Part shown: positions 34,172 through 43,083 of the stretch, one piece after another
Layout: every line of letters begins with the position of its first letter
Numbering within the stretch: the first letter of the stretch is position 1
NCBI RefSeq assembly: GCF_031456545.1
Contig: NZ_JAVDUV010000002.1
Span: 310,001 to 374,000, forward strand
Direction: 5' to 3'
Source of the DNA: Agromyces sp. 3263
GTDB lineage: Bacteria > Actinomycetota > Actinomycetes > Actinomycetales > Microbacteriaceae
Length of the DNA stretch: 64,000 bases
Program-made: the position numbers and the translations under genes
The notes under the pieces: model-generated
What the model was told of the DNA's origin: nothing
What the model saw: only the letters and a program-made list of their open reading frames with translations
The model's database searches: none

Positions 34172-37100
34172 GTGGGCTGGAACAATCCGTCGATCCCGTG
34201 GTCCGACCTCGAGCGCAAGCTCTCCGACCAGCGGCGGCCGGGCGGCCCGCCGCTCATCGCCGACGGCGGCGACAGCCCGGCATGGAGCCGCAAGCGGCAT
34301 CCGTATCGCCCGTCAGAGGGCCTCGAGGTGCAGGCCGGGCCGATCGTGCCCTACGCCGAGCTGCATGCGCACTCCACGTTCAGCTTCCTCGACGGCGCCT
34401 CGACGCCTGAGCAGTTGGTCGAGGAGGCGCACCGCCTCGGTCTCTCGGGGCTCGCGATGACCGACCACGACGGCTTCTACGGCATCGTGCGCTTCGCCGA
34501 GGCGGCCGAGAGCTTCCCCGAGCTCGCCACCGTGTTCGGCGCCGAGCTCTCGCTCGGCCTCACCGAGCCGCAGATGGGCGCCGCCGACCCCGCGGGCGAG
34601 CACCTGCTCGTGCTCGCCCGGCAGGAGGCCGGCTACCACCGTCTCGCCAGCGCGATCACCGCCGGGCAGCTCGCCGGGGGCGAGAAGGGCCGGCCCACCT
34701 ACTCGCTGGAAGAGCTCGCCGAGCATTCCGGGAATGAATGGATCATCCCTACCGGATGCCGTAAAGGAATGGTCCGCCGCGCGCTCGCCGCGGGCGGGGT
34801 GGATGCCGCGTGGCGCGAGCTCGACCGGCTGGTCGCGCTTTTCGGTCGCGACCATGTCGTCGTGGAGCTGTTCGACCACGGGCATCCGCTCGACCAGGAC
34901 GCCAACGACGCCCTCGCCGGCCTCGCCGAACGGGCGGGGCTGCCGCTGCTCGCCACGAACGCGGTGCACTACGCCACTCCGGGTGAGCACCGGCTCGCCT
35001 CCGCGCTCGCGGCGGTGCGGGCCCGGCGCAGCCTCGACGAGCTCGACGGATGGCTGCCCGCCTCCGACGGGCTGCACCTGCGCTCGGGCGCCGAGATGAT
35101 GCGGCGATTCGAGCGGTACCCGGGTGCGGTCGCGCGATCCGTGACCTTGGCCGAAGAGCTCGGGTTCCGGCTGCGGAGCGCGCGTCCGCGCCTGCCCCGC
35201 CAGGAGGTGCCCGACGGCCACACGCCCATGAGCTGGCTGCGCGAGCTCGTGTGGGCCGGCGCCGAGAAGCGCTACCCAGGACTCCCCCACCACGTGCGCG
35301 AGCGACTCGCCCGCGAGCTCGACGTCATCGAGCAGAAGGACTTCCCCGGCTACTTCCTGATTGTCTACGACCTGGTGCGCGAGGCGCGCAGCCGCGGCAT
35401 CCTGTGCCAAGGGCGCGGTTCGGCCGCGAACTCGGCGGTCTGCTACGTGCTGGACATCACCGCGGTCGACTCGATCTTCTTCGACCTGCCGTTCGAGCGG
35501 TTCCTCTCCGCGCTGCGCGACGAGGAGCCCGACATCGACGTGGACTTCGACTCCGACCGCCGCGAGGAGATCATCCAGTACGTCTACGGCAAGTACGGGC
35601 GCAACAACGCCGCGCAGGTGGCGAACGTGATCAGCTACCGGCCCAAGGCCGCGGTGCGCGACATGGCGAAGGCGCTCGGCTACTCCACCGGGCAGCAGGA
35701 CGCCTGGTCACGGCAGGTCGAGCGGTGGGGCGCGGTGGTCTCCACCGACGACCACGACATCCCCGCGCCCGTCGTCGAGCTCGCCGAGCAGCTGCTCACG
35801 TTCCCGCGCCACCTCGGCATCCACTCGGGGGGCATGGTGCTCACCGACCGCCCCGTCGGCGAGGTGTGCCCCATCGAGCACGCCCGCAAGGAGCACCGCA
35901 CGGTGCTGCAGTGGGATAAGGACGACTGCGCCTGGATGGGTCTCGTGAAGTTCGACCTGCTGGGCCTCGGCATGCTCGCCGCCCTGCAGTACACGTTCGA
36001 CCTCATCCGCGAGCACACCGGCGAAGAGTGGGAGCTGGCCACCATCCCGAAAGAGGAGGCCGCCGTCTACGACATGCTCTGCCGCGCCGATTCGATCGGG
36101 GTCTTCCAGGTCGAGAGCCGCGCCCAGATGGGCACCCTCCCCAGGCTGCAGCCCCGCTGCTTCTACGACCTCGTGGTCGAGATCGCCCTGATCCGGCCGG
36201 GCCCCGTGCAGGGCGGCGCCGTGCACCCCTACATCCGTCGGCGCACCGGCGAGGAGCCCGTCACCTACCTGCATCCCAACCTCGAACCCGTACTCGCCCG
36301 CACGCTGGGCGTGCCGCTCTTCCAGGAGCAGCTCATGCAGATGGCCGTCGCCGTGGGCAATTGCAGCGCCGCCGACGCCGACCTGCTGCGGCGGGCGATG
36401 GGCTCCAAGCGCGGCGTCGAGAAGATCGAGCGGCTCCGCTCGAAGCTCTACGAGGGCATGGCCGAGAACGGCATCGAGCCCGACGTGGCCGACTCGATCT
36501 ACGCGAAGATCGAGGCGTTCGCCAACTTCGGGTTCGCCGAGAGCCACGCCCTGAGCTTCGGCCTGCTGGTCTACGCCAGCTCGTGGCTGAAGCTGCACTA
36601 CCCCGCCGCATTCCTCGCGGCCCTCCTCCGCGCCCAGCCCATGGGCTTCTACTCGCCGGCGACGCTCACCTCCGACGCGCGACGGCACGGCGTCGAGATG
36701 CTCCGCCCCGACATCCTGCGCTCGGGCGTCGACGCGGGGCTCGAGGCGACCGGCACGGATGCGGCATCCGGGGACTTCGGTGGCAGCGACCGGCGCGAGC
36801 CGACGGGCATGGCGGCCTGCATCGACCCCGTGCAACCGCCCATCAGCCGGTTCGACCGCACCGCACCCGACCGGTCGTCGGAGCATCGGCGCGACGGCGC
36901 GTTCGCCGTGCGGCTGGGCCTCGCTGACGTCTCCTCGATCGGCGCGGCCGTGGCCGAGCGCATCGTCGCCGAACGCGAGGCGCACGGACCCTACCGCGAC
37001 ATGGCCGACGTCTCTCGCCGCGCCGGCCTCAACGCCGAGCAGCTCGAGGCGCTCGCCGCGGCGGGTGCATTCGACGTCTTCGGGCTGCAACGGCGCGAGG

Positions 37101-37606
37101 CGCTCTGGCTGGCGGGCGAGGCCGCCGAGGACCGGGAGGAGTACCTGGCCGGGTCCATCGTCGTCGTGCAGCCGCCGCTCCTGCCGATGCTGAGCCCAGC
37201 CGAGCAGGTGATCTACGACCTGTGGGCGACGGGCATCTCGCCCGACGACCATCCGATCCGCCACATCCGTGAGCAGCTCGACGAGCGCGGGGCGATCCGC
37301 ATCGACCTCCTCAGCCACGCCGAGAGCGGACGTCGCATCGAGGTCGGCGGCGTGGTCACCCATCGGCAGCGACCCGCCACCGCGAGCGGCATCACCTTCA
37401 TGAACCTGGAGGACGAGTCCGGCACGCTCAACGTCATCGCCGGCGTGGGCGTCTGGACCAGGTATCGCCGCCTGGCCCGGGAGGCACCGGCGCTGATCGT
37501 ACGGGGCATCCTCGAACGCTCTCCCGAGGGGGTCACCAACCTCGTCGCCGACCGGTTCGAGCGCCTCACCGTGTCGGCGCCCACCCGCTCCCGCGACTTC
37601 CGTTAG
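34172..37606 (+). CDS. dnaE2: error-prone DNA polymerase DnaE2 (ImuC)
   Basis: Inducible C-family polymerase for mutagenic bypass, 1144 residues. Order: PHP domain opening with YAELHAHSTFSFLDGAS (about 55-70), the palm with catalytic DIDVDFDS near residue 453, fingers, helix-hairpin-helix and an OB domain (GGVVTHRQRPATASGITFMNLEDE). No epsilon-like exonuclease is present. GTG at 34172 gives the typical start VGWNNPSIPWSDLERKL. It is the last gene of the LexA-controlled transcript, and its stop codon lies within the -10 box of the next gene. Confidence 0.96.
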   Translation: MGWNNPSIPWSDLERKLSDQRRPGGPPLIADGGDSPAWSRKRHPYRPSEGLEVQAGPIVPYAELHAHSTFSFLDGASTPEQLVEEAHRLGLSGLAMTDHDGFYGIVRFAEAAESFPELATVFGAELSLGLTEPQMGAADPAGEHLLVLARQEAGYHRLASAITAGQLAGGEKGRPTYSLEELAEHSGNEWIIPTGCRKGMVRRALAAGGVDAAWRELDRLVALFGRDHVVVELFDHGHPLDQDANDALAGLAERAGLPLLATNAVHYATPGEHRLASALAAVRARRSLDELDGWLPASDGLHLRSGAEMMRRFERYPGAVARSVTLAEELGFRLRSARPRLPRQEVPDGHTPMSWLRELVWAGAEKRYPGLPHHVRERLARELDVIEQKDFPGYFLIVYDLVREARSRGILCQGRGSAANSAVCYVLDITAVDSIFFDLPFERFLSALRDEEPDIDVDFDSDRREEIIQYVYGKYGRNNAAQVANVISYRPKAAVRDMAKALGYSTGQQDAWSRQVERWGAVVSTDDHDIPAPVVELAEQLLTFPRHLGIHSGGMVLTDRPVGEVCPIEHARKEHRTVLQWDKDDCAWMGLVKFDLLGLGMLAALQYTFDLIREHTGEEWELATIPKEEAAVYDMLCRADSIGVFQVESRAQMGTLPRLQPRCFYDLVVEIALIRPGPVQGGAVHPYIRRRTGEEPVTYLHPNLEPVLARTLGVPLFQEQLMQMAVAVGNCSAADADLLRRAMGSKRGVEKIERLRSKLYEGMAENGIEPDVADSIYAKIEAFANFGFAESHALSFGLLVYASSWLKLHYPAAFLAALLRAQPMGFYSPATLTSDARRHGVEMLRPDILRSGVDAGLEATGTDAASGDFGGSDRREPTGMAACIDPVQPPISRFDRTAPDRSSEHRRDGAFAVRLGLADVSSIGAAVAERIVAEREAHGPYRDMADVSRRAGLNAEQLEALAAAGAFDVFGLQRREALWLAGEAAEDREEYLAGSIVVVQPPLLPMLSPAEQVIYDLWATGISPDDHPIRHIREQLDERGAIRIDLLSHAESGRRIEVGGVVTHRQRPATASGITFMNLEDESGTLNVIAGVGVWTRYRRLAREAPALIVRGILERSPEGVTNLVADRFERLTVSAPTRSRDFR

Positions 37607-37609
37607 CCT
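37604..37609 (+). promoter_or_regulatory. -10 box of the DUF3097 gene overlapping the dnaE2 stop codon
   Basis: TAGCCT ends 6 nt before GTG 37616; its TAG is the stop codon of dnaE2. This gives DUF3097 its own leaderless message in addition to possible read-through from the SOS operon. Confidence 0.5.
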
Positions 37610-37615
37610 CGACCG

Positions 37616-38488
37616 GTGCCGACTGCGACCCACGACCAGAACGGACCCGACCGCTACGGCGCCGACGTGCTCGCCGGCGACTGGCGGGCACAGGGTCGAC
37701 GCGTCATCCCGACCGTGGCCGTGGAACGCGACCTCGTCGTCGAGCTCGCCGCCGACGGATTCTGCGGGGCCGTGGTGGCCGCCGACAAGCGGACGGTCAC
37801 GCTCGAGGACCGCCTCGGACGACGGCGCATGTTCCCGCTCGGGCACGGCTTCCTCATCGACGGCGAGGCCGTGCAGCTCGCCGCCCCCGCCCCGAAGGCA
37901 CCGGCCGGCCGGCTCCGCACGGCGTCGGGCTCCTTCGCCGTCGAGCAGGCGCCGGCACGCGTCGCCCTGCCGAGCCGCATCTTCGTCGAGGGCCGCCACG
38001 ACGCCGAGCTCGTCGAGAAGGTGTGGGGCGCCGACCTGCGCGTCGAGGGCGTCGTCGTCGAGTACCTCGAGGGCGTCGACGTGCTGGCCGAGCAGCTCGA
38101 CGAGTTCCAGCCCGGGCCGGGGCGGCGCGCCGGCATCCTCGTCGACCACCTCGTGCCCGGCTCCAAGGAGCAGCGCATCGCCGACTCGGTCGCTCAGGGG
38201 CGGCACGGCCGCCACGTGCTCGTCGTGGGGCATCCGTTCATCGACGTCTGGCAGGCCGTGAAGCCGGCCCGCCTCGGGCGCGACGCCTGGCCGGTGGTCC
38301 CTCGCGGCACCGAGTGGAAGCACGGCGTGTGCGAGGCGTTCGGCTGGCCCCACGCCGAGCAGGCCGACATCGCCCGTGCATGGCAGCACATCCTCGGCCG
38401 GGTCCGCGGGTACGGCGACCTCGAACCCGCGCTGCTCGGCCGGGTCGAGGAGCTCATCGACTTCGTGACCGCGCCGCGCGAGGACTGA
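37616..38488 (+). CDS. DUF3097 family protein
   Basis: A 290-residue actinobacterial protein of unknown function. The N-terminal 70 residues form a small beta domain (TVAVERDLVVELAADGFCGAVVAADKRTVTLEDRLG). The central part (about 120-250) resembles a TOPRIM-like fold: FVEGRHDAELVEKVWG, then ILVDHLVPGSKEQRIAD, with acidic residues in the expected places; this last reading is my inference. The position directly behind dnaE2 suggests a DNA-linked role. GTG start, leaderless geometry. Confidence 0.85.
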   Translation: MPTATHDQNGPDRYGADVLAGDWRAQGRRVIPTVAVERDLVVELAADGFCGAVVAADKRTVTLEDRLGRRRMFPLGHGFLIDGEAVQLAAPAPKAPAGRLRTASGSFAVEQAPARVALPSRIFVEGRHDAELVEKVWGADLRVEGVVVEYLEGVDVLAEQLDEFQPGPGRRAGILVDHLVPGSKEQRIADSVAQGRHGRHVLVVGHPFIDVWQAVKPARLGRDAWPVVPRGTEWKHGVCEAFGWPHAEQADIARAWQHILGRVRGYGDLEPALLGRVEELIDFVTAPRED

Positions 38489-38671
38489 CCTCTGCCGGCG
38501 CTCCGCCGCCGACCCGCGGTTCGGTGGTCCGAAATCCTGCCAATCCCGGCGAATCGGCCGGCTGCCCCTCCCGCCGCCGATATCGTGGCGGAGGCCGCGC
38601 AGGCGGCCGTGACGTGATGGGGCGGGAGCAGCCGATCACCGTCGGCCGCTCCTGGGCAGGATGTGGAGCAG

Positions 38672-39766
38672 ATGAGCGACGTACCGCGCACGACGACCGA
38701 CGCCGACCGCGCGAGGTGGCGGCGCTACCTCGCCGATGAACGCGCCGAGGCCGCGGTCTACCGCGAGCTGGCCGCACGACGCGAGGGCGAGGAGCGCGAG
38801 ATCCTCCTGGCGTTGGCCGCCGCGGAGGGGCGCCACGAGGCGCACTGGCTGGCCCTGCTCGACGGCGACGATTCGAAGACGCCGCGCGCCGACGTGCGCA
38901 CCCGGATGCTCGGCGCCCTCGCCCGCCGATTCGGCTCGATCTTCGTGCTGGCGCTCGCCCAGCGCGCCGAGGCCCGCTCGCCGTACGCGACGGACCCCGA
39001 CGCGACGCCGGCGATGGCGGCGGACGAGCGGATCCACGGCGAGGTCGTGCGCGGACTCGCCGCTCGCGGCAGGCGACGGCTCGCCGGCACGTTCCGCGCG
39101 GCCGTGTTCGGTGCGAACGATGGGCTCGTCTCGAACCTCGCCCTCGTGCTCGGCATCGGCGCGACCGGCGTTCCGGCCTCAGTGGTGCTGTTCACCGGCA
39201 TCGCGGGCCTCCTCGCCGGAGCCCTCTCGATGGGCGCCGGCGAGTACGTGTCGGTGCGGTCGCAGCGCGAGCTGCTCGAGGCATCCGCCCCTGACCCGAC
39301 CGCGCGCGAGGCGCTCGTGGACCTCGACATCGACGCGAACGAGCTGGCGCTCGTCTACCGCGCTCGGGGCATGGGCGACGCCGAATCGCGGGAGCACGCG
39401 GCGCTCGTGATGGCGCGCGTGCAGGCGGCGGGCCAGTCCTCGACAGCCACCGATGCGCTGGCCGTCGTCGCGCACGACGACGAGGCCGTCGGCACGGGGC
39501 TCGCCGCCGCGATCTCGAGCTTCCTCTTCTTCGCCTCGGGGGCGCTCATCCCCGTGCTTCCCTGGATCTTCGGCCTGAGCGGCACTGCGGCGATCATCAC
39601 CGCGACCGTGCTCGTGAGCGTCGCCCTGCTGGCCACCGGCGCGACGGTGGGCCTGCTCTCGGGCGCATCGCCGCTGAAGCGGGCGCTGCGCCAGCTCGGC
39701 ATCGGCCTCGGCGCGGCGGCGGTCACCTACGTGCTCGGTCTCGCGTTCGGTACGTCGATCGGCTGA
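38672..39766 (+). CDS. ferritin-like domain fused to a VIT1/CCC1 transporter
   Basis: A 364-residue iron/manganese exporter of the erythrin-VIT (MbfA-like) type. The N-terminal 140 residues are a ferritin-like four-helix bundle with metal-ligand motifs (DERAEAAVYREL, AEGRHEAHW); the C-terminal 220 residues hold the VIT domain with five membrane helices (VFGANDGLVSNLALVLG, GALSMGAGEYVSVRSQRELLE). Such fusions probably sense or bind iron and export it from the cytosol. ATG 38672 follows GGAG closely; GTG 38663 and ATG 38661 are alternatives. Confidence 0.9.
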   Translation: MSDVPRTTTDADRARWRRYLADERAEAAVYRELAARREGEEREILLALAAAEGRHEAHWLALLDGDDSKTPRADVRTRMLGALARRFGSIFVLALAQRAEARSPYATDPDATPAMAADERIHGEVVRGLAARGRRRLAGTFRAAVFGANDGLVSNLALVLGIGATGVPASVVLFTGIAGLLAGALSMGAGEYVSVRSQRELLEASAPDPTAREALVDLDIDANELALVYRARGMGDAESREHAALVMARVQAAGQSSTATDALAVVAHDDEAVGTGLAAAISSFLFFASGALIPVLPWIFGLSGTAAIITATVLVSVALLATGATVGLLSGASPLKRALRQLGIGLGAAAVTYVLGLAFGTSIG

Positions 39767-39788
39767 CGCACGGCAGTGGCGCGACGGA

Positions 39789-40265
39789 TCACCCGACGAG
39801 CTTGTTCCAACCGTCGCCGTCGACGTGCTCGAAGATCAGGTTGGTCTCGGTGTGGGCGACGGCCGGATGCCCCGTGAGGTGGGCGAGCACGAACTCGCGC
39901 AGCTCCTCGGCGTCGCGGGCGGCGACGTGCAGCAGGTAGTCCTCGGCGCCGGCCATGTGGAAGACCCCGAGCACGCCGGGCAGGTGCGGCACCTGCGCGC
40001 GGAACGCGTCGATCTCGCTGCGGTCGTGCTTCACCAGCCGGATGGCGATGAGCGCTTGCAACGAGACGCCGAGCGAGGCCAGGTCGACGTCGACCCGGTA
40101 GCCGCGCACCGTGCCGAGGCTCTGCAGCCGGCGCAGGCGAAGCGATACCGTGGACTCGGCGACGCCCACCTCGGCGGCGAGGGCCGCGCCCGACGCGCGG
40201 GCGTTCGTGGAGAGCGCCTGGAGCAACGCTCGATCGACACGGTCGAGTTCGGGTTTCTGCGCCAT
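39789..40265 (-). CDS. Lrp/AsnC family transcriptional regulator
   Basis: A 158-residue amino-acid-responsive regulator. The HTH (GAALAAEVGVAESTVSLRLRRL, residues 28-49) is followed by the RAM domain (residues 70-150, ALIAIRLVKHD, HMAGAEDYLLHVAARDAEEL). GGGAGG lies 7 nt before the ATG. The divergent PLP lyase gene shares its 111-base upstream region, so the lyase is the likely target and an amino acid (for instance methionine) the likely signal. Confidence 0.92.
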   Translation of the reverse strand: MAQKPELDRVDRALLQALSTNARASGAALAAEVGVAESTVSLRLRRLQSLGTVRGYRVDVDLASLGVSLQALIAIRLVKHDRSEIDAFRAQVPHLPGVLGVFHMAGAEDYLLHVAARDAEELREFVLAHLTGHPAVAHTETNLIFEHVDGDGWNKLVG

Positions 40266-40327
40266 CGTCGGACCTCCCGGATCTCGGTTATGCAGATGCT
40301 TCGAGGTTTATAGCCTACCTCACTAGA

Positions 40328-40370
40328 TCATGCATGACGACTTGCTGTTCGTCACAGCTTCTGCTTCATT
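40328..40370 (+). promoter_or_regulatory. promoter of the PLP lyase with adjacent palindrome
   Basis: TTGCTG (40342-40347), a 17-base spacer and TTCATT (40365-40370) end 6 nt before ATG 40377: a leaderless promoter. The palindrome TCATGCATGA (40328-40337) sits just upstream of the -35, a typical place for an activator such as the divergent Lrp-type protein. Confidence 0.5.
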
Positions 40371-40376
40371 CAAGGC

Positions 40377-41600
40377 ATGCAGACATCGTCGTCGCAGTTC
40401 GAGACCCGCGCCGTCCACGGTGGCATGAGCGGCGTCCGGGCGAGCGGATCCCACGTGCCCGTCATCGACTTCTCCACCACGAACCCGCTGCCGTCGGTCG
40501 ATACCGGCGGGCTCTCCTACGAGGAGCTCGCGACCGGCCACGACCTCGGCGAGGGCCGGTCGGCGGTCTACCAGCGCCTCTGGCAGCCCGGCGTCGCCCG
40601 CTTCGAGGAGTCGCTCGCCGGCCTCGAGGGCACGGATGGGGCGGTCGCGTTCGGCAGCGGCATGGCCGCGCTCGCGGCAACGCTCATCGCCGCGGCATCC
40701 GCGGGTACGCCGCACGTGGTCGCTGTTCGGCCGCTCTACGGCGGCACCGACCACGTGCTCGAGAGCGGACTGCTCGGCACGAGGGTGACCTGGACGGATG
40801 CCGCCGGCATCGCCGACGCGATCGAAGCCGACACGGGCCTCGTCGTCGTCGAGACCCCGGCGAACCCCACGCTCGAACTCGTCGACCTGCGGCGCGTCGT
40901 GGATGCCGCGGGCGACGTGCCCGTGCTCGTCGACAACACCTTCGCCACGCCCGTGCTGCAGCGCCCGGCCGAGTTCGGCGCCACGCTCGTGCTGCACAGC
41001 GCCACGAAGTACCTCGGCGGGCACGGCGACGTCATGGGCGGCGTGGTGGCGGCCGACCGCGACTGGGTCGAGCGGCTCCGACGGGTTCGGGCGCTCACCG
41101 GCGGACTGCTGCATCCGATGGCTGCGTACCTGCTCCATCGGGGCCTCCGCACCCTGCCCGTGCGCGTGCGGGCGCAGCAGGCGACGGCGCAGGTGCTCGC
41201 CGAGCGCCTGGGCGAGCACCCCGCGGTCGCGAGGGTGCGCTACCCCGGGCTGCCCGGCCAGGACCCGGCGGGTCTCGTCGGCACGCAGCTCGAGGGGCCG
41301 GGGTCGATCATCGCGCTCGAACTCGCCGGGGGCTACGACGCCGCGGCGCGGTTCACCGAGGCGTGCGAGCTCGTCACCCACGCCGTCTCACTCGGCGGCG
41401 TGGATTCGCTCGTGCAGCACCCGGCATCGCTCACGCACCGTCCCGTGGCGGGCGACGCGAAGCCGGATGCCGCGGTGGTGCGCCTCTCGATCGGACTCGA
41501 GCACGTCGACGATCTCACGGCGGACCTCATGGCGGCGCTCGACGCGGCGGCGGAGGTCGGTGGCCTCGTGACGCGGCGCGATCACGCGACCGTGGCGTGA
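40377..41600 (+). CDS. trans-sulfuration family PLP-dependent lyase (methionine gamma-lyase-like)
   Basis: A 407-residue Cys/Met-metabolism enzyme. FETRAVHGG at the start, the phosphate loop GSGMAAL, ETPANPTLELVDL, VDNTFATPVLQRP and the PLP lysine in SATKYLGGHGD (about residue 210) are all present. The C-terminus ends with the normal small domain (LSIGLEHVDDL). Whether it is methionine gamma-lyase, cystathionine gamma-lyase or a synthase cannot be fixed from sequence; the partner Lrp regulator favours a catabolic role in degrading methionine. Confidence 0.9.
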   Translation: MQTSSSQFETRAVHGGMSGVRASGSHVPVIDFSTTNPLPSVDTGGLSYEELATGHDLGEGRSAVYQRLWQPGVARFEESLAGLEGTDGAVAFGSGMAALAATLIAAASAGTPHVVAVRPLYGGTDHVLESGLLGTRVTWTDAAGIADAIEADTGLVVVETPANPTLELVDLRRVVDAAGDVPVLVDNTFATPVLQRPAEFGATLVLHSATKYLGGHGDVMGGVVAADRDWVERLRRVRALTGGLLHPMAAYLLHRGLRTLPVRVRAQQATAQVLAERLGEHPAVARVRYPGLPGQDPAGLVGTQLEGPGSIIALELAGGYDAAARFTEACELVTHAVSLGGVDSLVQHPASLTHRPVAGDAKPDAAVVRLSIGLEHVDDLTADLMAALDAAAEVGGLVTRRDHATVA

Positions 41601-41612
41601 CCGCCGGGTCGC

Positions 41613-43040
41613 TCACTCGACGGTGTGCGGCGGGATGTGCGTGGACCCGGTCGAGGACGCCTCGGCCGGCGGCGGTGTCGCGCCCGTGGCATCCGGACTC
41701 GCCGCCGGGTTCCGGATGCCGATCCACGAGACGATCCCGCCGATGACGAGGAACACCGCGGTGGCCGTCGCCGCCCGGTGGTATCCGTCGACGTCGAGCT
41801 GCGTGCCCACGATCACGCCGAGGCTCGCGATCGCGACGAGGCCGGCGATGCGGGCCACTGCGTTGTTCACGGCCGACCCGATGCCGGCCCGGGCGGGATC
41901 CACTGCGCCGAGGATCGCCGAGGTGAGCGGCGCGACCGTCATGGCCATGCCGAGGCCGATGACGAGGATGCCGGGCAGGAACTGCAGCCAGTAGTTCAGC
42001 TCGGGCTGGACGCTCAGCGTGAGCAGGTACCCGACCGCCACGATGATCGGTCCGAGCGTCATGAACACCCGGGGGCCGAAGCGCGTGGAGAGCCCGCCGA
42101 ACCACGACCCGAGCAGCACGAGCATGATGGTCGGGGGCAGGGTCGCGAGCCCGGCCACCGTCGCCGAGAAGCCCGCGGTCTGCTGCAGGAAGATCGTCAT
42201 CACGAACGGACCCAGCGAGAACGAGGCGTAGACGAACACCGTCGCGAGATTGCCGGCGGCGAAGTTGCGGGCCCGGAACAGCGTGAGGGGCAGCATCGGC
42301 TGCGGCACCCGCCGTTCCCAGAGCACGAACGCGACGAGCGAGGCGAGGCCGACGAGGAGCGGCACGTACACCACGGGCGAGTCCCAGCCGAACCGCTCCT
42401 GTTCGATGAGCGCGAACACCGTGCCGCCGAGGCCGACGACGCCGAGGACAGCGCCCACCCAGTCGATGCGCTCGCGGTTCGGGTTGGGGTCGTCCCGCCC
42501 GAGGGCGCGCATGAGCACGAGCACGATCGCGATGGGCAGGAGGTTGATCCAGAACACGGCCCGCCATGACGCCAAGTCGACGAGGATGCCGCCGAAGAGC
42601 GGTCCGATGAGGAACGCGCTCGTCGTCCAGGCCGTCCAGCGACCGATCGCCTTGCCCTGCTCGGCCTTGGAGAACGTCGCGATGATGAGGGCGAGCGAGC
42701 TCGGCACGAGCAGCGCGCCCGCGGCGCCCTGGAGGGCGCGCCCGATCACGAACACGAGTCCGGTGGGTGCGAGCGCGCAGAGCACCGACGTCGCCGCGAA
42801 GCCGTAGAGCCCGATCCTGATGATGCGGAGCCGGCCGAAGGAGTCGGAGAGCGAGCCGGCGAGGAGGATCAGCGAGCCGAGGGTCAGCAGGTAGGCGTCG
42901 ACCGCCCACTGCTGCAGCGCGAGGCCGCCGCCGAGCTCCGCCGCGATCGACGGGAGCGCCACGTTGATGACCGCGCCGTCGAGGAACGCGATGAACGAGA
43001 CGATGATGGCGACGACGAGCACCCGTGTGCGACGGTCCAT
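41613..43040 (-). CDS. MFS transporter, DHA2 (14-helix) family
   Basis: A 475-residue drug/proton antiporter-like protein with 14 predicted membrane helices. Motif A-like GSLSDSFGRLRIIRIG follows helix 2, and motif C-type GPLFGGILVDLASWRAVFWINL marks it as an exporter. The C-terminus is Pro/Ala-rich and cytoplasmic. The substrate is unknown; the family exports cationic drugs and antibiotics. ATG 43040 gives the usual MDRRTRVLVVAII start; upstream in-frame codons are Ser/Arg-rich non-coding sequence. Confidence 0.9.
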   Translation of the reverse strand: MDRRTRVLVVAIIVSFIAFLDGAVINVALPSIAAELGGGLALQQWAVDAYLLTLGSLILLAGSLSDSFGRLRIIRIGLYGFAATSVLCALAPTGLVFVIGRALQGAAGALLVPSSLALIIATFSKAEQGKAIGRWTAWTTSAFLIGPLFGGILVDLASWRAVFWINLLPIAIVLVLMRALGRDDPNPNRERIDWVGAVLGVVGLGGTVFALIEQERFGWDSPVVYVPLLVGLASLVAFVLWERRVPQPMLPLTLFRARNFAAGNLATVFVYASFSLGPFVMTIFLQQTAGFSATVAGLATLPPTIMLVLLGSWFGGLSTRFGPRVFMTLGPIIVAVGYLLTLSVQPELNYWLQFLPGILVIGLGMAMTVAPLTSAILGAVDPARAGIGSAVNNAVARIAGLVAIASLGVIVGTQLDVDGYHRAATATAVFLVIGGIVSWIGIRNPAASPDATGATPPPAEASSTGSTHIPPHTVE

Positions 43041-43083
43041 CAGCCCATGCTCGCACAGTCGACGGGAGCGTGGCATCGCCCGG

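Noticed and set aside
40266..40376. SAM or cobalamin riboswitch before the PLP lyase
   Set aside because: The gap is only 111 bases, the start appears leaderless, and no conserved riboswitch core is seen.
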